A DNA stretch of 64,000 nt, from the NCBI RefSeq assembly GCF_021028955.1, contig NZ_JAIWPE010000064.1, positions 124,001 to 188,000 on the forward strand, given 5' to 3'. Positions within the stretch are counted from its first letter, which is position 1. Every line of letters begins with the position of its first letter. Below are positions 8,198 to 15,705 of the stretch, one piece after another. The stretch is from Salipaludibacillus sp. CUR1 (GTDB lineage Bacteria; Bacillota; Bacilli; Bacillales; Salisediminibacteriaceae). Both the position numbers and the translations under genes were made by a program. The notes under the pieces are model-generated. The model was given only the letters and a program-made list of their open reading frames with translations. It was not told the origin of the DNA and did not search any database.

Positions 8198-8600
8198 ATT
8201 AAAATCATCAGATTATCAAAGCCTGAAACAGCATTATCATAAAAAGCTGTTTGTACATGGAGTATCTATTGAGAAAGTACTTTACTATATAGGGCAGGAT
8301 GTAGAAGATGAAAAACAGGCTCAAACAATGACAAGGGAGATTGTAAAAGAGTTTGACAAGGCTTATAACAAAAAGATTCAGGATTGTTTAAAGGATTGTA
8401 TAGAGGTACTAGAACAGCCTGAGAAGTGGGCTATTGATAGAAACCACAATATAAAAGTTATTTATCCTCATCCAGTGATAAAAGATAGAAAAGTCATTGG
8501 TACAGAATACAAAGATAGCAAATACTTTTCCTTTACAGATCATGAACTGTTTAAGACTTATGTAAGTGGTTTTAGTAAATCAGAGAGAATTAAACTTTAA
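8190..8600 (+). CDS. Small protein of unknown function
   Basis: 136 residues from GTG 8190, chosen because GGAGGTG lies 6 bases upstream; an earlier in-frame TTG at 8175 has no site. The sequence is lysine-rich with paired aromatic residues (KKLFVHGVSIEKVLYYIG) and a C-terminal SKYFSFTDHELFKTYVSGF segment. I recognise no domain. It probably shares an mRNA with the genes on each side. Confidence 0.5.
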   Translation: MAKLKSSDYQSLKQHYHKKLFVHGVSIEKVLYYIGQDVEDEKQAQTMTREIVKEFDKAYNKKIQDCLKDCIEVLEQPEKWAIDRNHNIKVIYPHPVIKDRKVIGTEYKDSKYFSFTDHELFKTYVSGFSKSERIKL

Positions 8601-8638
8601 ATACTTATGATATTAAAAACAATTTGGAGGGCTACAGA

Positions 8639-9412
8639 ATGAAAAGATTAAATGCAGAGCAGTTAAGGAACAGAGTCAGGATTGTAAAGAAGGTTATGGA
8701 GCTTGAAAACAGCTCTTACAATTTGGAGGCAGGAGAGGTGAAAATACAGAATCAGAATTTCCCTGAGGAGCATAGGAAAGTAAGTTATTCCTCTGATGGC
8801 TATGCTAACTTTTCCATAAGGGACTCAGCTAATAAAAAATATATGACTGTTTACCTGCATCATATTGTAATGATCTTAGCAGATGCAGAGCAGTATATTG
8901 AGCAGATGAGTAAGGGAATGACTATTAACCACATTTCAGGAGATAAGGCAGACAACAGCTTAAATAATTTGGAATACCTCAGTCAGACAGACAATATTAT
9001 TCATGCTTATGTTATTGGACTTAAAGAAAATAAAGCTGTAGAGACTAGGATTACAGAGTATCAGGCTTATGAGATGCTAGAGGGCTTTTATCAGTCTGAG
9101 AGGAGCATTGAGGAACTGGCAGAGGCTTTTGATCTTCCTAAAGGTGCAATTAACAAGATACTTAATGGCAAGGAATACAGAGGGCTGTTTGTAATGTTCA
9201 GGAGCTTGAATAAAACAGATGCAGTCAGGAGAAAGGGTAACAAACTGACTGCTTTACAGGTGAGGCAGATGCTGAGGGAGTACCATGATAAGGGAGTCAG
9301 TCAAACAGCTCTAGCTAAGGAATACAAAGTGAGCAGGGCTGCAGTGGGAATGATTGTAGCAGGCAGGAGATGGACAGATTTATATGAGGAGTACTTTCAG
9401 GAGATGGCTTAG
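8639..9412 (+). CDS. HNH endonuclease with C-terminal DNA-binding repeats (homing type)
   Basis: 257 residues from ATG 8639, 6 bases after TTGGAGGGC. The HNH core is at about residues 70-125: VYLHHIVMILAD, then MTINHISGDKADNSLNNLEY and NIIHAY, with the metal-binding His and Asn residues. Two helix-turn-helix repeats follow: residues about 145-185 (RSIEELAEAFDLPKGAINKI) and about 205-245 (VSQTALAKEYKVSRAAVGMI). This matches free-standing HNH homing endonucleases common in Firmicute phages. CG-free, so it has been resident long enough to adopt the element's composition, or came from a similar one. The stop lies inside a terminator-like hairpin. Confidence 0.85.
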   Translation: MKRLNAEQLRNRVRIVKKVMELENSSYNLEAGEVKIQNQNFPEEHRKVSYSSDGYANFSIRDSANKKYMTVYLHHIVMILADAEQYIEQMSKGMTINHISGDKADNSLNNLEYLSQTDNIIHAYVIGLKENKAVETRITEYQAYEMLEGFYQSERSIEELAEAFDLPKGAINKILNGKEYRGLFVMFRSLNKTDAVRRKGNKLTALQVRQMLREYHDKGVSQTALAKEYKVSRAAVGMIVAGRRWTDLYEEYFQEMA

Positions 9413-9429
9413 GCTGTCTCCTCTTTTTT
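9398..9429 (+). terminator. Terminator hairpin, first copy of a 25-bp repeat
   Basis: The stem AGGAGA/TCTCCT with inner GC/GC is followed by a T-rich tail. Bases 9398-9422 are identical to 9946-9970. This copy includes the last three codons and the TAG of the HNH gene. Confidence 0.7.
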
Positions 9430-9511
9430 TCTCAGGGTGTCACAGTTGATTTTCATTTTCTAATCAGAGAAGTGAGGAAGAAAAAACAGCAGACAAAAAG
9501 GAGATGTTAAA

Positions 9512-9937
9512 ATGTTAAGCATAGTAGAAATGATGGAATTTATGCCAACTATGGAGCAGGTGACACAAAAGAATGAAACATTTTTTAAAGAGACAGTAGA
9601 GGAGATAGTTGAAAATAACAGGGTTATTGAATTGTTAGAGGAACAGCTAATGGAAATGGAAGGTAATTTAAACTTGTGTAAGTCATATGTAATTACAAGT
9701 GTGTCAGATGAGAATAAGGATTTACTGTTAAAACAGGTGCTTAGTATTGAGATGATGACAAAGGTATTAGAGAAAGACAGAGAGCTGAGAATGGAGTATG
9801 TAGAGAAAGCTACTGCTACTTTAACTGACTTAGGTACAACTGAGGATAAAATTAATGAATTAATTGACCTGCTAGAACAAAGGGAGGTAGAAAGGGTTAT
9901 AAATATTTTTGCTTCAAAGGAGAAAGAAAGTGGATAA
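9512..9937 (+). CDS. Acidic coiled-coil protein of unknown function
   Basis: 141 residues, ATG 9512 after AAAGGAG. Almost wholly helical and acidic (TVEEIVENNRVIELLEEQLM, then DKINELIDLLEQREVERVIN), so probably a small oligomeric or adaptor protein. No catalytic motif seen. It lies between two copies of the 25-bp terminator repeat, suggesting it was acquired or duplicated as a cassette. Confidence 0.5.
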   Translation: MLSIVEMMEFMPTMEQVTQKNETFFKETVEEIVENNRVIELLEEQLMEMEGNLNLCKSYVITSVSDENKDLLLKQVLSIEMMTKVLEKDRELRMEYVEKATATLTDLGTTEDKINELIDLLEQREVERVINIFASKEKESG

Positions 9938-9945
9938 GGAATTTG

Positions 9946-9976
9946 CAGGAGATGGCTTAGGCTGTCTCCTGCTTTT
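9946..9976. terminator. Terminator hairpin, second copy of the 25-bp repeat
   Basis: Identical to 9398-9422 and followed by GCTTTTTG. The hairpin serves the rightward gene ending at 9937. It also overlaps the 3' end of the leftward gene at 9957-10472, whose stop is inside it. Confidence 0.7.
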
Positions 9977-10472
9977 TGTATGCCTCAATATACTGCTCTA
10001 ATTGCTTACTTAAATGGAGTCCAGATTCAATCAGCTTTTCTGTCTTTTTCTTATTGGTTACTTGGTTAGTGATTTCAAAACTTAGGTTAATGTAAAAAGC
10101 CTGTAGCTTGGAAAGACAGTCTAAGTCCTCAATAAATAGCACAGTATCACTATGCTGATTCCATTTCTCCATTGAGTAATTGTTATGTAAATTACTTGCC
10201 TTATAACTGATTAACTCCATCTTTTCACCTTCCATTATGTTCTTTGTTCCTCTAAACTGTATAAGGTTATGTTGAATTTCTTTGTGGACAGCATTAAGGG
10301 CTATGATCTCATTTCTCCTTTCCTGAGCCTGCTGTCTTTTATCCTGCTCCTGAAACTGCTTATGTAGACTGTCTCTAGTTACTAGCCATGTGATTAAGCC
10401 TCCTGTAAGTATTCCAGCAAAACCTGATAAAAAAGTGTAGTAATCACTTAACCAACTTAAATCCTCAAGCAT
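9957..10472 (-). CDS. Membrane-anchored coiled-coil protein of unknown function
   Basis: 171 residues, minus strand, start at 10472 after AGGGAGGG. One transmembrane segment near the N-terminus (FLSGFAGILTGGLITWLV, about residues 14-31) is followed by a charged helix (HKQFQEQDKRQQAQERR) and a helical cytoplasmic part. Single-span proteins of this shape occur in superinfection exclusion and plasmid functions, but I see no specific match. CG-free; it is the last gene before the attachment site. Confidence 0.6.
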   Translation of the reverse strand: MLEDLSWLSDYYTFLSGFAGILTGGLITWLVTRDSLHKQFQEQDKRQQAQERRNEIIALNAVHKEIQHNLIQFRGTKNIMEGEKMELISYKASNLHNNYSMEKWNQHSDTVLFIEDLDCLSKLQAFYINLSFEITNQVTNKKKTEKLIESGLHLSKQLEQYIEAYKKQETA

Positions 10473-10664
10473 GAGCCTACCCTCCCTTTTTTTGTAAAAA
10501 TTAACAATACATAAAGATTATATAACAGGAGGCAAGAATTGAGAATAAAGCAGAAACTCCATTGTGAAAATACATAATTTGAGTTAATATAATAATGAAG
10601 GTAATAGAACTCTGTTAGCAAACTGTTCTAATCCCTACTATTATATAGGGAGAAATTATCTGTC

Positions 10665-10706
10665 CTGTCCCTGTTGATATGCTGAGGTTTTACTGATAAG
10701 GGACAG
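10665..10706. repeat. Inverted repeat beside the attachment site
   Basis: CTGTCCCT at 10665-10672 and AGGGACAG at 10699-10706 form 8-bp arms 26 bp apart, ending 20 bp before the tRNA-derived core. The placement fits recombinase or excisionase arm sites. That role is inferred. Confidence 0.4.
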
Positions 10707-10726
10707 TATCTTAACTGTAATGTAAG

Positions 10727-10768
10727 CTAAGCCGTCGGTCGGGAGTTCGAATCTCTCCTGGGACGCCA
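10727..10768 (+). other. Attachment site: 3' half of a tRNA-Arg gene
   Basis: This 42-bp stretch reads as the end of a tRNA: the anticodon stem 3' side (CTAAGCCGTCGG), a T arm with GTTCGAATC between GGGAG and CTCTC, the acceptor strand CTGGGAC, a discriminator G and encoded CCA. It resembles the 3' half of Bacillus tRNA-Arg with a TCT anticodon. No 5' half precedes it, so it is a fragment left by site-specific integration. The reconstituted tRNA gene should lie at the element's other end, outside the window. CG-normal sequence begins here. A 7-bp inverted repeat (TGTAATG 10716-10722, CATTACA 10767-10773) flanks it. Confidence 0.85.
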
Positions 10769-10783
10769 TTACATAAATAACTA

Positions 10784-10813
10784 AAGGTGCCTTAATTAAG
10801 GCACCTTTTTTGT
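10784..10813 (+). terminator. Intrinsic terminator of the tRNA-Arg gene
   Basis: A near-perfect palindrome (AAGGTGCCTTAATTAAGGCA, continuing CCTT) is followed by a T-run. It would have terminated the original tRNA transcript. On the other strand it can also end the leftward gene at 10822-11238. Confidence 0.85.
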
Positions 10814-10821
10814 ACTCATTA

Positions 10822-11238
10822 TTACTGGACTTTTTTCATTTCTCTTTCGTCGTTAAAATCATGGACTTTGATTTTTTCAAGTATCACCGACATATCCTGA
10901 TCATTAATCGAGTCTGAATAAAAAATAGTTTCCCAGCCTTTTATGTTTAAGTACAATGAAACCGTCAAGTTTTTCATGAAACCGTGCTTCCGTTCGATTA
11001 GGGCAATGCGAAAGGGTACAAGTGCAAGCGGGAGAGAGACATTTTTTTCTTTAATTCCGCAAGTGACGTAATATCCCCTGTCCATCAAAGTGTCGTATAT
11101 ATATCGCTGGCTTCCGTCGAGCTCGTTTGGTTCAATTTTTTTAACAGTCGTAAAAGCAGGACGTTTTGGGAGAGCGGGTTTTAAGCTGATGAGAGTCACC
11201 ATGACAGCGGCTAAGGTCAATAGAGCAAGTTCAAGCAT
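10822..11238 (-). CDS. Membrane-anchored protein of unknown function
   Basis: 138 residues, start at 11238 after AAAGGAGGG. A short hydrophobic N-terminal helix (LALLTLAAVMVTLISL) is followed by a soluble domain. The order of elements in that domain (RYIYDTLMDRGYYVTCGI, then RIALIERKHG and GWETIFYSD) loosely recalls restriction-endonuclease-like folds, but catalytic residues are not convincing. It is divergent from ysoA and is the first chromosomal gene after the element. Function unknown. Confidence 0.6.
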   Translation of the reverse strand: MLELALLTLAAVMVTLISLKPALPKRPAFTTVKKIEPNELDGSQRYIYDTLMDRGYYVTCGIKEKNVSLPLALVPFRIALIERKHGFMKNLTVSLYLNIKGWETIFYSDSINDQDMSVILEKIKVHDFNDEREMKKVQ

Positions 11239-11423
11239 AGCAAACCCTCCTTTCGGGATAAAATAAAGTAGCCTTTGTTTCCTTATAAACGTTTTTTATT
11301 AATTAGAAACATTTATTTTAAAATTATGACTTTTACTTGAATTCTATTTGTTTTTCCATTTCTTAATTGATAAACTAATGGAAAGTGGGAAAGTGCATTC
11401 ATTCTAAAAGGTGGTGAGCGAAT

Positions 11424-12482
11424 ATGGGGAAGCAGACAAACGGGCAAGATGATAATGTCATCCTTTTTCCGGGTCTTGTACCCAGGCTGGTGGAGAAAGG
11501 AATGACCTCTTTAAAAGAAAAAAAATATTATGATGCTTTAACATACTTTAAGCAATCCACTGAACTGGAGTACGGACACCCCCAGGCCCGTTACGGCCTT
11601 GTTATTACCAACATAGAGTTAAACCGGCTGGAGGAAGCAAAAAAACATTGCGAGTCGATGCTCCACGAAGGAATTGGCGAGTATTATGATGTTCTTCAGG
11701 TTTATGTGTCACTCCTGGTCCAGTTGGGCGCCTATCAGGAAGTTGTCGATCTGCTGGAAGTTGTTATTGAAGAAGATAAACTGCCTCCGAAAATGGCAGA
11801 ATCTTTTTATCATCTACTCGAATTCTCACGGCAAATGACAGATGGATTCGAAGAAATTGAGTTTGATACGGATGTCTCTGATGAAGAGTCACTTGAAATA
11901 GGACCGTCAACAGAGGAATTGATCCAGGCGCTTGAAAAAGGAAATCCTGACCAGCAATGGGGAGCCATTCAGCAGCTGAGCCAGCATGAGTCACAAAAAG
12001 TAGAAGAAGCGTACAGAACTTTTTTAAAAGGGGAAGAAAACAATCCTGTATTGAAAAGTTATTTATTACAGACGCTGAAAGAGATGAAGAGCCAGGAAGA
12101 GTATGAAGTACATAAGTTTGGTGAAAATTTTAAAATCAGGATTCAGGATTTGGAAGATGTGTTCCATGAAAAATTTGGCACAAGAGTGGTAAGGAGACTT
12201 GAAGAAATTCTTGCCCAGAAAAATCCTTCCTTGTTTGAGATGATCCAGCAAGTCTGGTGGCATTACTTATTTGCACTGTACCCTAAATCACCGCAGCCGC
12301 TGGATGCAAATGTATGGGCTTGCGCTCTCCACTATATGGGTAAAGACCTGCTCGAAGGAGAAGCAGATTTTAAAGAGATAAAAAACTTATACAAGGTCTC
12401 TGATCTTGAAGCAAAGGAAGCGGTCAATCACCTGAAAAAAATTGAATCCCTTCTTTTTTCAATGGATAGTAAGAATACATAA
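11424..12482 (+). CDS. ysoA: TPR-repeat protein, YsoA-like
   Basis: 352 residues, start ATG 11424 after AAAGGTGG. The N-terminal part has tetratricopeptide repeats (MTSLKEKKYYDALTYFKQST; ARYGLVITNIELNRLEEAKK; LLVQLGAYQEVVDLLEVVIE), an acidic linker at about 150-165 and a helical C-terminus. A TPR protein directly upstream of tig is the B. subtilis ysoA arrangement. The partner is unknown; the neighbours suggest a link to protein folding. A sigma-A promoter for tig follows, so it need not be cotranscribed. Confidence 0.8.
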   Translation: MGKQTNGQDDNVILFPGLVPRLVEKGMTSLKEKKYYDALTYFKQSTELEYGHPQARYGLVITNIELNRLEEAKKHCESMLHEGIGEYYDVLQVYVSLLVQLGAYQEVVDLLEVVIEEDKLPPKMAESFYHLLEFSRQMTDGFEEIEFDTDVSDEESLEIGPSTEELIQALEKGNPDQQWGAIQQLSQHESQKVEEAYRTFLKGEENNPVLKSYLLQTLKEMKSQEEYEVHKFGENFKIRIQDLEDVFHEKFGTRVVRRLEEILAQKNPSLFEMIQQVWWHYLFALYPKSPQPLDANVWACALHYMGKDLLEGEADFKEIKNLYKVSDLEAKEAVNHLKKIESLLFSMDSKNT

Positions 12483-12540
12483 TTTTTAAGGATCTACATA
12501 AAGGATTTCAGCAGCTCTTCTTAGAATCCGCCCGAAATCA

Positions 12541-12568
12541 TTGAAATGCATAGGCCGTATGTTATAAT
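12541..12568 (+). promoter_or_regulatory. Sigma-A promoter of tig
   Basis: TTGAAA (12541-12546), a 16-bp spacer and TATAAT (12563-12568) lie about 65 bp before the tig start. Confidence 0.75.
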
Positions 12569-12633
12569 ATAAGGGTTGCAAAAACAGATGCTGAATAAAA
12601 ACGATTTTTTTTTATGTTGGAGGGAAAGTATAT

Positions 12634-13926
12634 ATGTCTGCAAAATGGGAAAAAAAAGAAGGTAATTCCGGTGTTTTAACAGTTGAAGTCAATAGTGAAC
12701 GAGTTGACAGCGCACTTGATGAGGCCTTTAAAAAAGTAGTAAAGAAAGTTAATGTTCCTGGCTTCCGTAAAGGCCGTGTGCCACGCCCGATTTTTGAACA
12801 GCGTTTCGGAGTTGAAGCTCTTTACCAGGATGCATTGGACATTCTGCTTCCGCAAGCTTATTCGGAAGCGGTTGAAGAGTCTGGAATCGAGCCGGTTGAC
12901 CGTCCGGACATTGACATTGATGAAATGGAAAAAGGGAAACCGCTGGTGTTTACTGCAACAGTAACAGTTAAACCTGAAGTTAACTTAGGCGAGTATAAAG
13001 GCCTTGAAGTTGAGGACCAAAGCAGCGAAGTAACAGACGAAGAGGTTGACGAAGAACTGACCAAGCTGCAGGAAAAGCATGCCGATCTTGTTGCTGTTGA
13101 AGACGGACAAGTAGAAAAAGGCGATACAGTTGTTTTTGACTTTGAAGGTTTTGTAGACGGAGAACCATTTGAAGGCGGAAAAGCTGAAAATTACTCATTA
13201 GAAATTGGTTCTGGCCAGTTTATCCCTGGCTTTGAAGATCAGTTAGTCGGAGTTAAATCAGGAGAGGAAGCGGAAGTTAACGTGGAATTCCCTGAGGACT
13301 ATCATTCAGCGGAACTTGCCGGTAAACCAGCAAAATTCGAAGTGAAAGTCCACGATATTAAACGTAAAGACCTTCCTGAGCTTGATGATGAGCTTGCTAA
13401 AGATGTAAACGAAGAGCTTGAGTCTTTTGAAGACCTCAAGAAGGATGTACGCACCAAGCTCGAAGAAGCTAAAAAGCAGGAAGCAGATACGGCGATGAAA
13501 GATACGCTTGTAGAAAAAGCATCTGAAAATGCTGAAATTGAAATTCCTGAAGCTATGGTTGATACAGAAGTTAACCGCATGCTTGAAGAGTTTGGCCAGC
13601 GATTGCAGGCACAAGGCATGTCACTGGATATGTATTACCAGTTCGCGCAAACTGATGAAGAAGGTATGAAAGCCCAGTTCCAGGACGATGCTAAAAAGCG
13701 TGTTCGTATGAACTTAACTCTCGAAGCTATTGCGGAAACTGAAAACCTTGAGGCATCTGATGAAGACGTTGAAAAGGAAATTAACCAAATGGCTGAAATG
13801 TACCAGCGTTCTGCCGATGAAATTAAACAGATCCTTGATATGCAAGGTGGAACTGATAACTTAAAAGGCGACTTAAAAGTGCGTAAAGCTATTGACTTCT
13901 TAGTTGATAACAGCAAGAAAATTTAA
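12634..13926 (+). CDS. tig: Trigger factor, ribosome-associated chaperone and prolyl isomerase
   Basis: Trigger factor docks at the ribosomal exit tunnel and shields nascent chains. The 430-residue protein has the standard three domains. The N-terminal ribosome-binding domain has the signature [19 protein letters not shown] (about residues 41-59). The FKBP-type isomerase domain (about 160-245) contains [20 protein letters not shown]. The C-terminal chaperone arms run to the end. The ATG at 12634 follows GGAGGGAAAG. It is monocistronic, with its own promoter and terminator. Confidence 0.98.
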   Translation: MSAKWEKKEGNSGVLTVEVNSERVDSALDEAFKKVVKKVNVPGFRKGRVPRPIFEQRFGVEALYQDALDILLPQAYSEAVEESGIEPVDRPDIDIDEMEKGKPLVFTATVTVKPEVNLGEYKGLEVEDQSSEVTDEEVDEELTKLQEKHADLVAVEDGQVEKGDTVVFDFEGFVDGEPFEGGKAENYSLEIGSGQFIPGFEDQLVGVKSGEEAEVNVEFPEDYHSAELAGKPAKFEVKVHDIKRKDLPELDDELAKDVNEELESFEDLKKDVRTKLEEAKKQEADTAMKDTLVEKASENAEIEIPEAMVDTEVNRMLEEFGQRLQAQGMSLDMYYQFAQTDEEGMKAQFQDDAKKRVRMNLTLEAIAETENLEASDEDVEKEINQMAEMYQRSADEIKQILDMQGGTDNLKGDLKVRKAIDFLVDNSKKI

Positions 13927-13948
13927 TTAGTGCCGTAAACGGCGATAG

Positions 13949-13977
13949 CAAGGCGCGAGTCAATCGTGCCTTGTTTT
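13949..13977 (+). terminator. Intrinsic terminator of tig
   Basis: The stem CAAGGC(G)CGA/TCGTGCCTTG is followed by TTTT, 22 bp after the tig stop. Confidence 0.8.
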
Positions 13978-14290
13978 ATACATAAATTTAAAGGCGTTTA
14001 AGTTGACAACAGAATTCAACTTCCTTTATTCTAAACCGAACCATATCTTATATTAATAAGCAGGAATCCGCTGCTGCTTTGCTTATCATATTTCAGCCAA
14101 TTATGGTACAATTCAGTAAGAAGGAATGAGCTGGAAATTCCAGCTTTCAGCCATGACTTTAAGTTTTTAAAATATCTTTATGATTAAAAAAAGATATGAA
14201 GACGTACAATGTAAACATAGAATCCTCAGGAGACCGAACTATCCTGGACCTTTTCTGTATGGTTTAATCTTAACGTAAGGGGTGAAGACA
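13978..14290 (+). promoter_or_regulatory. Leader region of clpX
   Basis: About 310 bases without a gene. A TTGACA at 14003 lacks a good -10. TACAAT near 14107 with TTATCA 18 bp upstream is a weak alternative promoter. An inverted repeat AGCTGGAA/TTCCAGCT lies near 14130-14146. The long untranslated leader could carry regulation. I recognise no CtsR operator or known riboswitch. Confidence 0.4.
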
Positions 14291-15562
14291 ATGTTCAAAT
14301 TTAACGAAGAAAAAGGACAATTAAAGTGTTCTTTCTGCGGTAAAACACAGGACCAAGTAAGAAAATTAGTTGCCGGTCCGGGCGTCTATATATGCGATGA
14401 GTGTATTGAACTTTGCACTGAGATCGTGGAAGAAGAATTAGGAACGGAAGAAGAAGTGGAAATGGAAGATATTCCTAAACCGCAGGAGATCCGTGAAATC
14501 CTGAACGATTATGTCATCGGCCAGGATCAGGCAAAGAAGACGCTCTCGGTTGCCGTATATAACCATTACAAACGTGTGAATTCAAGTTCTAAAAATGATG
14601 AAGTTGAACTTGCAAAGAGTAATATATGTCTGATCGGCCCGACAGGAAGCGGTAAAACCTTACTGGCTCAGACATTAGCCCGAATTTTGAATGTGCCGTT
14701 TGCGATTGCCGATGCGACTTCCCTCACAGAAGCCGGCTATGTAGGCGAAGACGTGGAAAATATTTTATTAAAACTTATTCAGGCTGCCGATTATGATGTT
14801 GAAAAGGCAGAACGAGGTATTATTTACATTGATGAAATTGATAAAGTTGCCAGGAAATCTGAAAACCCGTCTATTACCCGTGATGTATCCGGGGAAGGGG
14901 TTCAGCAGGCTCTTTTGAAAATTCTTGAGGGTACGACGGCCAGTGTCCCGCCTCAGGGAGGACGTAAACACCCGCATCAGGAATTCATCCAGATTGATAC
15001 AACTAATGTTCTGTTCATTTGCGGCGGAGCATTTGATGGAATTGATCAGATCATTAAACGCCGTCTGGGTAAAAAGGTAATAGGGTTCGGTTCAGAGACT
15101 GAACAGGATGATTTACAGGAACACCAGTATTTATCAAAGATCTTACCTGAAGATTTATTGAGATACGGGCTTATTCCGGAATTTATCGGAAGACTTCCTG
15201 TAATTGCCAGCCTTGAACATTTGGATGAGGCGGCTTTAGTTGAAATCTTGACAAAGCCTAAGAACGCTCTAATCAAACAATACCAGAAGCTATTGGATCT
15301 TGATGAAGTAGAGCTTGAATTTACCGATGGCGCCCTCCGTGAAGTAGCAAACCAGGCTATTGAACGTAAAACAGGAGCTCGTGGTTTAAGGTCAATTATA
15401 GAGTCCATGATGCTTGATGTGATGTATGAATTGCCATCCCGTGAAGATATCGCTAAGTGTATTATTACTGATGAAACAGTCAGGGATAAAAAGCGTCCAA
15501 CACTTCTTTCTGACGACGGTGAAGAAATTAAAGATCAGAAAGAGCCTAAAGAAAGTGCTTAA
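14291..15562 (+). CDS. clpX: ATP-dependent Clp protease ATP-binding subunit ClpX
   Basis: ClpX unfolds substrates and threads them into the ClpP peptidase. 423 residues from ATG 14291, which gives the family start MFKFNEEKG and sits behind AAGGGGTG; a GTG three codons earlier is less likely. Visible are the four-Cys zinc domain (CSFC, CDEC; residues about 13-38), Walker A GPTGSGKT (about 116-123), Walker [10 protein letters not shown], the IGF ClpP-docking loop in KKVIGFGS, and sensor 2 GARGLR near the C-terminus. clpP is elsewhere, as usual in Bacillus. Confidence 0.98.
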   Translation: MFKFNEEKGQLKCSFCGKTQDQVRKLVAGPGVYICDECIELCTEIVEEELGTEEEVEMEDIPKPQEIREILNDYVIGQDQAKKTLSVAVYNHYKRVNSSSKNDEVELAKSNICLIGPTGSGKTLLAQTLARILNVPFAIADATSLTEAGYVGEDVENILLKLIQAADYDVEKAERGIIYIDEIDKVARKSENPSITRDVSGEGVQQALLKILEGTTASVPPQGGRKHPHQEFIQIDTTNVLFICGGAFDGIDQIIKRRLGKKVIGFGSETEQDDLQEHQYLSKILPEDLLRYGLIPEFIGRLPVIASLEHLDEAALVEILTKPKNALIKQYQKLLDLDEVELEFTDGALREVANQAIERKTGARGLRSIIESMMLDVMYELPSREDIAKCIITDETVRDKKRPTLLSDDGEEIKDQKEPKESA

Positions 15563-15571
15563 TTATCAGTC

Positions 15572-15607
15572 AAACGCCTCCTTTTCAGTTTAAGGGGGCG
15601 TTTTTTT
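15572..15607 (+). terminator. Intrinsic terminator of clpX
   Basis: The stem AAACGCCTCC...GGGGGCGTTT is followed by a run of T. Confidence 0.9.
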
Positions 15608-15643
15608 GTGCCGATGCTAATTTCTGCCTCCTGCCGAAATTAA

Positions 15644-15672
15644 GTTTATCTGAATGGTCTTCGGAAACACTA
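15644..15672 (+). promoter_or_regulatory. Possible sigma-F promoter of lonB
   Basis: GTTTA (15644-15648) and GGAAACACTA (15663-15672) are 14 bp apart, 33 bp before the lonB start. This resembles forespore sigma-F sites, and lonB is forespore-expressed in B. subtilis. The spacing is a little short. Confidence 0.35.
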
Positions 15673-15705
15673 AAGGGAACAAACGACCATCAGGAGGATA
15701 TAAAC

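Larger units (their letters stand above)
1..10768. mobile_element. Integrated CpG-depleted plasmid- or phage-like element, right-hand part
   Basis: The element starts outside the window and ends at 10768 in a copy of the 3' half of a tRNA-Arg gene. Its own genes and spacers are almost free of the dinucleotide CG: I found none in 1-480 and two in 3133-10726, whereas the chromosome from 10769 on has normal CG content. Arginine codons in its genes are AGA or AGG. Contents are a Vsr endonuclease, a helix-turn-helix protein, an iteron-like array with a putative initiator gene, coiled-coil proteins and an HNH nuclease, with a later IS21-type insertion. No integrase, capsid or conjugation genes are visible here, so whether it is a plasmid, prophage, satellite or ICE cannot be decided. 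Confidence 0.8.

Noticed and set aside
12634-13926. Minus-strand and alternate-frame open frames inside tig, clpX, lonA and other core genes
   Set aside because: They mirror the codon structure of well-identified genes and lack start signals of their own.
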